Shown piece after piece: positions 56,787 to 64,000 of a DNA stretch of 64,000 nucleotides. A program made the translations under genes and the position numbers. Source of the DNA: Nitrospira sp. (GTDB lineage Bacteria; Nitrospirota; Nitrospiria; Nitrospirales; Nitrospiraceae); the NCBI GenBank assembly GCA_024998595.1, contig JACOEK010000004.1:124001-188000 (forward strand). Direction: 5' to 3'. The notes beneath the pieces were generated by a model. The model searched no databases and was not told the origin of the DNA. It saw nothing but the letters and a program-made list of their open reading frames with translations. Position 1 is the stretch's first letter. Each line of letters begins with the position of its first letter.

Positions 56787-58238
56787 GTATTCGGGGAACC
56801 GCGCGAGGCGCGTCCTTCGTTCCTGATCCTGACCCAGGGGCTCCACGACATTACCGGAGAAGAACACTTACGGCCGGAACGGGCCACGCTTTTGGGCGCA
56901 GCGTTGGTGCTGCCGCAGGAGTATCCGGGGCTCTCCTGCCGCCTCATCGATTTGGATCGGATGCCGTTCGAGCCGCCCTTCAGGGACCGTTGGGGCGCGC
57001 GCCTGATGGCGGAGGCCGGATGCACGGACCTCGACAGAATCGTGGGCTATCGTGGGCCGCATCGATGGGTGAGAACGTTCGAACCGCTTCGTCTCGAAAA
57101 GGCTGGCGAGCCACGCTCAGCCCTGCGTGAGCATGCAGTCTGTCTCGTCACCGGCGGATTAGGCGGGGTCGGGCTTCGCATAGCCGAACATCTGGTGCGC
57201 AGCAGGCAGGCGCGGCTGATGTTAGTGGGACGGACGCAACCGACTGCGCAGCAACGACAAGCGGTGGAGGCCTTGGAACGACTCGGCGGTCACGTGTTGA
57301 TCTCCCAGGCCGACGTGGCCGATCGCGCGCAGATGCAGCGGGTCTTCGACGACATGCGGAAGCGACTCGGCGGGATTCATGCCGTCGTGCATGCGGCCGG
57401 AGTGCCGGGCGGCGGGCTGTTGGCGTTAAAAACCCCTCAATCGGTGTGGGAGGAATTTCGTGCCAAGGTCCAGGGCGCGGCCGTGCTCGACTCCCTCCTG
57501 CGAGAGGAACCCTTGGACCTGTTTCTCTGTTGCTCTTCCCTCACGGCTGTCGTCGGCGGCGTGGGACAGAGTGCCTACTGCGCAGCCAATGCCTATCTCG
57601 ACGCCTTGGCACAAGCCGGACGAAAGGAAGGCCGGCGGATGGTCTCCGTCAATTTCGACCGCTGGCGCCACGTCGGCATGGCCATCAAGGCAGAAGCCGT
57701 CATGAGAACGCTGGGTGTCGGCGAATCCGAATGGGACGGGATGAATGAGGTGGAAAGCGCGGAGGTGCTTCGACGCATCACCCAGGAATTGGATCTGGCG
57801 CAGGTCGTCCAGTCCATTCGTGACCTGCCGGCCTTGATCGCCGCCTCAGGAAAGACGACCGCCTTGAACGGAGCCATCCGTTCGCAGCCGGACAGAGCAA
57901 CGGCAGCGGGATCCACTCTATCCGCGCTTCCCGAGAGCCGTGAGGAATTGGAACGACAACTAGAGGCATTGTGGTGCCAGGTGCTGGGGCTCAAGCAGGT
58001 TGGTCGGGAACAGGATTTTTTCCAGGCGGGGGGAGAATCTCTCGCGGCTCTGCAGATTCTCAATCGCGTTCAGGAACTGTACCACCTTGAAGTGTCCTTG
58101 CGCGACTTCTTCTCCGCTCCGACTGTGTCGAAATTGGCCGCAACCATTCATGCCGCTCAGCAGTCAGGGGCGCGCGAGGAAGCGGGAATCGTTCCCGTGC
58201 CTCGTGCCACGAGACGGCTGCGGGGCGTTCCGGCGTAA
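56787..58238 (+). CDS. remainder of the PKS module: ketoreductase and acyl carrier protein
   Basis: This is the direct same-frame continuation of the preceding PKS part; the first possible separate start is ATG 56892, which would cut the structural half. The ketoreductase has the NADPH loop VTGGLGGVGLRIAEHL, HAAGVPGGGLL, and the catalytic Ser/Tyr set in SSLTAVVGGVG..SAYCAANAYLDAL. There is no LDD motif, so it may set an A-type alcohol. The acyl carrier domain has GGESL with Ser at 58038-58040. The end is a short Arg-rich tail. No thioesterase or reductase release domain follows. The transporter gene begins nine bases later. Confidence 0.85.
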   Translation, partial: VFGEPREARPSFLILTQGLHDITGEEHLRPERATLLGAALVLPQEYPGLSCRLIDLDRMPFEPPFRDRWGARLMAEAGCTDLDRIVGYRGPHRWVRTFEPLRLEKAGEPRSALREHAVCLVTGGLGGVGLRIAEHLVRSRQARLMLVGRTQPTAQQRQAVEALERLGGHVLISQADVADRAQMQRVFDDMRKRLGGIHAVVHAAGVPGGGLLALKTPQSVWEEFRAKVQGAAVLDSLLREEPLDLFLCCSSLTAVVGGVGQSAYCAANAYLDALAQAGRKEGRRMVSVNFDRWRHVGMAIKAEAVMRTLGVGESEWDGMNEVESAEVLRRITQELDLAQVVQSIRDLPALIAASGKTTALNGAIRSQPDRATAAGSTLSALPESREELERQLEALWCQVLGLKQVGREQDFFQAGGESLAALQILNRVQELYHLEVSLRDFFSAPTVSKLAATIHAAQQSGAREEAGIVPVPRATRRLRGVPA

Positions 58239-58247
58239 GGTTATCCG

Positions 58248-59960
58248 ATGGATCTGATTCGATTCCTTCTGAAAAAATCCTGGGGCCTGGTGATCTGTTC
58301 CATCACGGCCGGCCTGATCAGCGGACTCGCCGGCGCCGGATTGCTGGCCGTCATCCATCGCGGCATGAATGAATCGCCGGTCTCGACCTCGTTGGCGTGG
58401 AGTTTTCTCGGATTAGCCTTGGCCGTGGCGGCGTGCAAGGCCATCTCGGAGATTCTGCTCACCCGGCTGGGACAGGCGACCATCTCCGAACTTCGCTATC
58501 AATTGAGCAAGCGTATTTTGGATGCCCCGCTCGGACAACTCGACCGCCTGGGGCATCATCGGCTGTTGGCCGCCCTCAGCGAAGACACCGACGTGATCGC
58601 CCAGGCATATGTGCAGTTGCCCCTGATCGGCATCAATCTGGCGACGACGCTCGGTTGTCTGGCCTATCTCGGGTGGCTGTCTTGGCTGATCCTTCTCCTC
58701 GTACTCGGAATGATGGTGATCGGCGCCGTGACGTTTCAGTGGCAGGAACGTAAGGCCATCGATTTTTTCACACGGTCTCGCGAGACCAGCGATGTCTTGT
58801 TCCGCCACTTCCGTTCGATCATGGCCGGCATCAAAGAACTCAAGCTGCATCGCGGGCGGAGACAGGCGTTTCTGGACCAGCAACTGCGGCAGACGGTGAA
58901 GGCCTATGAGCGGGACTTCGTCGCGGGCATGACGGTCTATTCCATCGCGTCGAGTTGGGGGTTGTTTCTGTTCTATGCCGCCATCGGTACGGTGTTGTTC
59001 CTGTGGCCGTCCTGGCAGGTGATCTCGTTCGACACTATCGTCGGAGCGACCCTGGTGTTGCTCTACATGATGGGTCCCTTTTCGCAGATCGTCGAACTGT
59101 TGCCCGGAGTCGGCCGTGCCAACGTGGCCTTGAATAAGATCGACGCCTTGGGCCTGTCATTGGCTGCTGCGACGGCACCCGGCCTAATTGGGGGAACGGG
59201 CGAAATGTGGCCTCAGCCAGGCCTCCTGGATCTCCGTGGATGGCGTCGTCTCGACCTGGTCGGCCTCACGCACCACTATGCGCGCGAGGGAGATGAGCGA
59301 CCGTTCCGGCTCGGCCCCATCGATCTGACTTTCAGGCCCGGCGAGGTGACCTTCCTGATCGGCGGCAACGGCAGCGGCAAGACGACGCTGGCCCTCTTGC
59401 TGCTTGGACTGTACCCGCCAGATGGGGGACAGATTCTGCTCGACGGTGTGCGGATTGATGAGGCCAATCGGGAATCCTACCGGCAGCTCTTCTCGACGGT
59501 CTTCTGCGACTTCCATCTCTTCGATTCGCTGCTTGGATTGGAGCAGGAGAATCTCGACGGGGTAGCAGGAGTGTATCTCGAGCGGCTCCAACTGGACTCG
59601 AAAGTCCACATCACAGGCGGCTCGTTTTCAACTCAGGCCCTGTCACAAGGCCAGCGCAAACGACTGGCGCTTCTGACGGCCTATGTGGAAGATCGGCCCT
59701 TTTACCTGTTCGACGAATGGGCCGCCGATCAGGATCCGCTGTTTCGAAAAGTGTTCTACACGGAATTGTTGCCCGATCTGAAGGCGCGGGGAAAAGCGGT
59801 CTTAGTGATTACCCATGACGACCGGTATTTTCCCTTGGCCGACCGCTGTATCCGGTTGGACCTCGGTCGATTGGTCGAGGCGTCGGATTCGCCTCACACG
59901 GCCAGGCAGCAAGCGTGGTCATCGCCATCCCGGTCTCACGGGGCAGGCACGACCACATGA
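58248..59960 (+). CDS. cyclic-peptide-type ABC exporter (PvdE/SyrD-like), fused membrane and ATPase domains
   Basis: A 570-residue half-transporter. Six membrane segments lie in the first 320 residues. The ATPase domain has Walker A GGNGSGKTT near 377, signature LSQGQRKRL near 465 and Walker B FYLFDEWAADQDPLFRK. The DEWAADQDP ending is characteristic of the exporters of pyoverdine precursor (PvdE) and syringomycin-type peptides. It probably moves the acylated precursor to the periplasm. It follows the PKS stop by nine bases and belongs to the same operon. Confidence 0.92.
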   Translation: MDLIRFLLKKSWGLVICSITAGLISGLAGAGLLAVIHRGMNESPVSTSLAWSFLGLALAVAACKAISEILLTRLGQATISELRYQLSKRILDAPLGQLDRLGHHRLLAALSEDTDVIAQAYVQLPLIGINLATTLGCLAYLGWLSWLILLLVLGMMVIGAVTFQWQERKAIDFFTRSRETSDVLFRHFRSIMAGIKELKLHRGRRQAFLDQQLRQTVKAYERDFVAGMTVYSIASSWGLFLFYAAIGTVLFLWPSWQVISFDTIVGATLVLLYMMGPFSQIVELLPGVGRANVALNKIDALGLSLAAATAPGLIGGTGEMWPQPGLLDLRGWRRLDLVGLTHHYAREGDERPFRLGPIDLTFRPGEVTFLIGGNGSGKTTLALLLLGLYPPDGGQILLDGVRIDEANRESYRQLFSTVFCDFHLFDSLLGLEQENLDGVAGVYLERLQLDSKVHITGGSFSTQALSQGQRKRLALLTAYVEDRPFYLFDEWAADQDPLFRKVFYTELLPDLKARGKAVLVITHDDRYFPLADRCIRLDLGRLVEASDSPHTARQQAWSSPSRSHGAGTTT

Positions 59961-59993
59961 AGGGATGAGTCTTTGTCGCGAGGAGGTGAGGTG

Positions 59994-61403
59994 ATGTCGG
60001 TTCACGTGGATGAAGTGTGGGAAGCTCTGCCGACCGGTTGTGTCTCCCCCAGGGAATTGTCGGTCGACAATCCGTACCTGGAGCGCCAGGCCGCGCGGGA
60101 ATCGAATGCTCGAAGCTACCCCCGGCGATTGCCCCTGGCGCTCAGCAAGGGGAAAGGCCTGTACGTACAAGATACCGATGGCCGCAGCTACATCGATTGC
60201 CTCGCTTGCGCGGGCGCGTTGGCCCTCGGTCACAACCATCCCGTCGTCGTCGAGGCGATCAACCGGATGTTGCGCGACGGTCTGCCGTTCCAAACCCTCG
60301 ACTTGACGACGCCCGTCAAGGACCGGTTCGTGAGCACCCTGTTCGACGCTCTGCCGGCGTCGTTTGCCGACGGCGCGAAGATCCAGTTTTGCGGGCCGTC
60401 GGGGGCGGATGCGGTCGAAGCCGCCATTAAGCTCGTCAAGATCGCGACAGGCCGCCGGACCGTGCTCGCTTTCCATGGCGCGTATCACGGCATGACGCAC
60501 GGCACCCTGGGATTGACCGGCCACCTGGGGCCGAAGGAGGCCCTGAGCGGCTTAATGGCCGACGTGCATTTTCTGCCGTTTCCGTACGACTATCGTTGCC
60601 CCTTCGGCGTCGGTGGAGAGAAGGGCGCGCGCCTCTCCTCCGCTTATATCGAGCGGCTCCTGGACGATCCCAACAGCGGAGTCGTCGAACCGGCGGCCAT
60701 GATTCTCGAAGTGGTGCAGGGGGAAGGCGGCGTGATTCCTGCGGCCTCCGGCTGGCTTCAAGAGATTCGTCGCATGACCAAGGAGCGGGGCATCCCGCTG
60801 ATCATCGACGAAGTGCAGACAGGGCTCGGTCGAACGGGCCGGCTGTTTGCCTTTGAGGAAGCCGGTATCGTGCCCGATGTCGTGGTGTTGTCCAAGGCCA
60901 TCGGCGGAGGGTTGCCGCTGAGCGTGGTCGTGTATCGACCCGAATGGGATCAGTGGACGGCCGGAGCGCATGCCGGCACCTTCCGCGGCAATCAGCTTGC
61001 GATGGCGACGGGACAGGCGACCATCGAGTTCATCATTGCCGAACGCATTGAGGAGCATGCGGCCCGCATGGGCGAGCGCCTGTTCGGACTGCTCCGCCGG
61101 ATTCAGACCGAGTCGCGAAGCATGGGCGATGTCCGCGGGCGTGGGCTCATGCTCGGCGTCGAAATCGTGGATCGCGATGTGCCGAGCGACATGCCGGACT
61201 GTCATCCCTCCGCGCCTGGGCTCGCATCAAAAATCCAACATGAAGCCCTTCGTCGAGGACTGATTCTCGAACTGGGCGGACGCCATAACAGCGTCGTTCG
61301 TTTTCTCCCGCCTCTCATCGTGACGGAAGAGCAGATCGATACGATCGCCATTATCTTTGCAGATGCCATAAAGGCCGCGGAGCAACAGAGCGAGGCACGA
61401 TGA
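59994..61403 (+). CDS. diaminobutyrate-2-oxoglutarate aminotransferase (Dat/PvdH-like)
   Basis: This 469-residue class III aminotransferase has CAGALALGHNHPVV near residue 70, typical of Dat/PvdH/EctB enzymes. It also has IDEVQTGLGRTG near 270 and the PLP Lys301 in LSKAIGGGLP. It makes 2,4-diaminobutyrate from aspartate semialdehyde and glutamate. That amino acid is a common building block of siderophores and lipopeptides, so it is a candidate substrate of the adjacent adenylation domain. ATG 59994 follows an excellent AGGAGGTGA ribosome site. Its stop overlaps the next start (ATGA). Related ornithine or beta-alanine aminotransferases are less likely from the motif set. Confidence 0.85.
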   Translation: MSVHVDEVWEALPTGCVSPRELSVDNPYLERQAARESNARSYPRRLPLALSKGKGLYVQDTDGRSYIDCLACAGALALGHNHPVVVEAINRMLRDGLPFQTLDLTTPVKDRFVSTLFDALPASFADGAKIQFCGPSGADAVEAAIKLVKIATGRRTVLAFHGAYHGMTHGTLGLTGHLGPKEALSGLMADVHFLPFPYDYRCPFGVGGEKGARLSSAYIERLLDDPNSGVVEPAAMILEVVQGEGGVIPAASGWLQEIRRMTKERGIPLIIDEVQTGLGRTGRLFAFEEAGIVPDVVVLSKAIGGGLPLSVVVYRPEWDQWTAGAHAGTFRGNQLAMATGQATIEFIIAERIEEHAARMGERLFGLLRRIQTESRSMGDVRGRGLMLGVEIVDRDVPSDMPDCHPSAPGLASKIQHEALRRGLILELGGRHNSVVRFLPPLIVTEEQIDTIAIIFADAIKAAEQQSEAR

Positions 61404-63784
61404 CCGGGCGACGTCTCTTCGCCATTGCAGCAGGAGTGCTCGCTGCCGGCGCGGCTGCCGTCTGGCTCTTGTGTTACGCCTCGTTGCCGGTGCGTGACGG
61501 TGCCCTGCAACTTTCAGGTCTGCAGGGGCGAGTGGCGGTTGCGTTCGACGAATACGGCATCCCGAGCCTCACCGCGGAATCCCGGCTCGATGCGTTCCGA
61601 GTGCTTGGATATGTGACGGCGCAGGACCGTCTGTTTCAGATGGACTTGCTCAGACGTAGCAGTGCGGGCCGTTTGGCCGAGATTCTCGGCGAACAAGCCG
61701 TTCCATTGGATGTGCGACAGCGGAGATTGGGCTTCTCCAGCGTTGCCGAGCAGGTGGTGCGGCGACTCCCTGACGATCAATCGGCGGTCCTGGCAGCCTA
61801 TGCCGACGGAGTGAACAGTTTTCTGACTCACATGACGATGCCGCCGTTCGAATTTCTTCTGCTGGGGTATCGGCCGTCTCGCTGGGAGCCGACAGACAGT
61901 GTGCTGGTCGTCTTGGCGATGTTCCAGATGTTGAACGGCTCCGAGGACGATGAACGGATGCGCACGGTGATGACTGCCTCGTTGCCGGCTGAAGTGACCG
62001 CCTTCCTCCTTCCTCCTCTCGATGCCTATACGGCTCAAGTCCTGAGGGGTGGATCGTCTCGTCAGATTCCGACGCCCGTGCCGGTGGAGGCCTTGGCGGC
62101 GTTGCGCCGGCCGGGGACGTACAGCCGCTCCTTACACATGTCAATGGTTCCCCATCGCAAACGGGAGATCGGTTCGAACGCCTGGGTCGTCGGACGCGGA
62201 AAGACCGCGGACGGACGAGCGATCCTGGCGAACGACATGCATCTCGATGTTGGAGTGCCGAACATCTGGTATCGCGTCCAGATGCGATACAGCCAGGTTG
62301 AACTCACCGGAGTCGTGGTGCCGGGCATTCCAATCGTGATTGCCGGCTCCAACGGTTCGCTGTCCTGGGGCCTGACCAATGTCGAAGGAGATTTTTTGGA
62401 CCTCGTGCGGCTGGAGATCAATCCGCACAATCCGGATGAATATGCCACGGTGGACGGGTGGGAACGGTTTACGGTTCGCAAGGAGCGCATTGCCGTTAAC
62501 GGCACCTCCGATCGAATCGTGGAGGTCAAAGGCACGCGCTGGGGGCCGGTGACCGAAGGTCCGCTGATGGGGCAGTCGCTGGCCCTCCATTGGACTGCCT
62601 TGGATCCCGAGGCGGTGGATCTCGGATTGCTGCGGATGGATCAAGCTCGCTCGGTTCGGGATGGGATTGCCGTTGTCACACGAGCGGGTGCTCCGCCGAG
62701 CAATGTACTCCTGGCCGATGACGAGGGGCACATTGCCTGGACATACATGGGCAAGATCCCGGTCCGGCGCGGCCTGGACGGGTCGGTCAGCCTCTCGTGG
62801 GCCGATGGCCGGACCGGATGGAATGGATACATCCCGCCCGACGAGCTACCCCGCTCGATCGATCCTCCCTCCGGATTCCTCGTGAGCGCGAACCAGCGCA
62901 TGACGGATGAGACCTATCCCCATGTGATCGGCCATGCATTCGCCGGCGGCTACCGTGCCTTCCGGATCACCGAACGGCTGCGCGCGATGGAGCGAATCCG
63001 GGAGCAGGATCTCATGACCGTACAATTGGATACCACGACACAGCTGTACGACTTTTATCGCGAACTGCTCCAGCGCCTCCTCAGCGTCGAGGTGATAGCG
63101 CAGCGCAAGGAATTGGCTGACGTACGCCAGGCCGTCGATGCGTGGAACGGCCGGGCCGACAGCGACAGCCGGGGGCTCGCCTTGCTGGTCGCGTTTCGCC
63201 GCAACCTGGCTGCCTCGGTCTTCCCGCCGTTTCTTCAGGGCTGCCGGGAGAAAGAGGCGGCCTTCGTATTTGATGGAGATCTGGATACTCCGCTCAGAAG
63301 TCTCCTGACGGAGCAGGCTCCCGGCACGCTCCCCGATCCGGTCAGGTTCTCGGATTGGAAAGGATTTCTCCTGGAGGAATTGTCCAAGACGGTCGACGCC
63401 CTCAAAGCGGATTACGGATTGTCTCGGGTCGATGGTTTGGCATGGGGAACGGTGAATCACGTACGTATGGTGCATCCGTTGAGCGAGGCCATCCCTGTGG
63501 TAGGGCAGTGGTTGAATATGCCCGATGATCCGGCCTCCGGTTGCGGCCCATGCGTGCGAGTCCTCAGCGGCAGCTTGACCGCCAGCGAACGGATGGTGGT
63601 TTCTCCGAGGCATCATACAGAGGCGTTGTTTCACATGCCGGGCGGCCAATCCGGGCACCCGCTCTCACCGCACTATCGCGATCAACAACTAAACTGGAGT
63701 CAGGGACGCTCGACGTCGCTCGTCGCGGGCAAGCCGATGCATACCCTGACATTCACGCCAGCGGGCAGTGCCGGTCGATCCTAA
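61400..63784 (+). CDS. penicillin acylase-family Ntn hydrolase, PvdQ-like
   Basis: This 794-residue periplasmic protein starts with a hydrophobic signal/anchor (residues 5-27). An alpha chain (to about 258) is followed by an autocleavage site and beta chain. The nucleophile Ser259 is in EIGSNAWVV, the typical G/S cut. [15 protein letters not shown] and [15 protein letters not shown] are conserved beta-chain motifs. PvdQ removes the fatty acyl chain from exported pyoverdine precursor, and AHL acylases are related. Directly after a FAAL-primed NRPS and its exporter, it most likely deacylates the product in the periplasm. Overlap with the aminotransferase gene indicates coupling. Confidence 0.88.
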   Translation: MTGRRLFAIAAGVLAAGAAAVWLLCYASLPVRDGALQLSGLQGRVAVAFDEYGIPSLTAESRLDAFRVLGYVTAQDRLFQMDLLRRSSAGRLAEILGEQAVPLDVRQRRLGFSSVAEQVVRRLPDDQSAVLAAYADGVNSFLTHMTMPPFEFLLLGYRPSRWEPTDSVLVVLAMFQMLNGSEDDERMRTVMTASLPAEVTAFLLPPLDAYTAQVLRGGSSRQIPTPVPVEALAALRRPGTYSRSLHMSMVPHRKREIGSNAWVVGRGKTADGRAILANDMHLDVGVPNIWYRVQMRYSQVELTGVVVPGIPIVIAGSNGSLSWGLTNVEGDFLDLVRLEINPHNPDEYATVDGWERFTVRKERIAVNGTSDRIVEVKGTRWGPVTEGPLMGQSLALHWTALDPEAVDLGLLRMDQARSVRDGIAVVTRAGAPPSNVLLADDEGHIAWTYMGKIPVRRGLDGSVSLSWADGRTGWNGYIPPDELPRSIDPPSGFLVSANQRMTDETYPHVIGHAFAGGYRAFRITERLRAMERIREQDLMTVQLDTTTQLYDFYRELLQRLLSVEVIAQRKELADVRQAVDAWNGRADSDSRGLALLVAFRRNLAASVFPPFLQGCREKEAAFVFDGDLDTPLRSLLTEQAPGTLPDPVRFSDWKGFLLEELSKTVDALKADYGLSRVDGLAWGTVNHVRMVHPLSEAIPVVGQWLNMPDDPASGCGPCVRVLSGSLTASERMVVSPRHHTEALFHMPGGQSGHPLSPHYRDQQLNWSQGRSTSLVAGKPMHTLTFTPAGSAGRS

Positions 63785-63827
63785 TCGCGGTCATGTCGGA
63801 ATTCATTCACAACACCAAGGAGGCGTT

Positions 63828-64000
63828 ATGGGACAGGACGAACAGGAAGATTCAACGGTATACAAGGTGGTGGTCAATCATGAAGAGCAGTACTCGATTT
63901 GGCCTTCCTACCGTGACAATCCACTGGGGTGGCGGGATGCCGGGAAGACCGGACTCAAAGAGGAATGCCTGGCCTACATCAAGGACGTCTGGACGGACAT
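63828..64000 (+). CDS. MbtH-like protein, cut by the window edge
   Basis: The first 57 codons are present. [24 protein letters not shown] and [12 protein letters not shown] match the MbtH family, which binds adenylation domains and supports their activity. A strong AAGGAGG site is six bases before the ATG. It marks the operon as an NRPS locus and probably serves the adenylation domain of the preceding synthetase. More NRPS or PKS genes may follow outside the window. Confidence 0.92.
   Translation, partial: MGQDEQEDSTVYKVVVNHEEQYSIWPSYRDNPLGWRDAGKTGLKEECLAYIKDVWTD

Overview
The window looks like chromosomal DNA of a Nitrospira-like bacterium (phylum Nitrospirota). This placement is inferred from the gene mix: an exosortase-type exopolysaccharide locus, a type II secretion operon with PilM/N/O/P-type parts, and the general codon style. 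No rRNA or other marker gene fixes the taxonomy. By eye, the first 25 kb are near 50% GC and the last 17 kb clearly richer.

Region 1 (1-18.3 kb, + strand) makes an extracellular polysaccharide. In order it holds the end of a UDP-sugar decarboxylase/epimerase, an asparagine synthetase-type amidotransferase, a glycosyltransferase, a FemAB-like acyltransferase, a DegT aminotransferase, a family 2 glycosyltransferase, an SxtJ/DUF5989 membrane pair, a polysaccharide deacetylase, an ATP-grasp ligase, a low-molecular-weight tyrosine phosphatase, a methyltransferase, an O-antigen ligase/polymerase, three more glycosyltransferases and a second methyltransferase with its own sigma70-like promoter. Several of these families are typical of XrtA (exosortase A) EPS loci. 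The exosortase itself is not in the window.

Region 2 (18.4-25.0 kb, - strand) carries an FkbH-like HAD-IIIC protein, an MBOAT O-acyltransferase, a membrane-anchored SGNH hydrolase and a secreted protein preceded by a sigma54-like promoter. This set probably decorates the polymer. A UDP-sugar dehydrogenase (25.6-26.9 kb, +) returns to precursor supply.

Region 3 (27.2-41.8 kb, +) is a type II secretion/pilus-like system: a TPR-secretin-cohesin lipoprotein, two pseudopilins, a LysM lipoprotein, GspF, GspE, PilM/GspL, PilN, PilO/GspM, PilP/GspC and a Glu5-less pseudopilin. Then come proA, an unrecognised 595-residue protein and a GspG pseudopilin. An HDOD response regulator, a secreted TIM-barrel glycosidase-like protein and a convergent treZ follow.

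Region 4 (47.3 kb to the end, +) is the most interesting: a lipid-primed hybrid NRPS-PKS locus. The order is FAAL-ACP-C-A with a GAMT-like methyltransferase, then a separate protein carrying the end of the adenylation domain plus a PCP, then KS-AT-KR-ACP interrupted by an in-frame TAA. After these come a cyclic-peptide-type ABC exporter, a diaminobutyrate aminotransferase, a PvdQ-like Ntn-hydrolase acylase and an MbtH protein cut by the window edge. The gene set suggests a peptide-polyketide built on a fatty acyl starter, exported and then deacylated in the periplasm, as in pyoverdine maturation. Product and role (siderophore, signal or toxin) are unknown. The split adenylation domain and the internal stop are the two points most worth checking.
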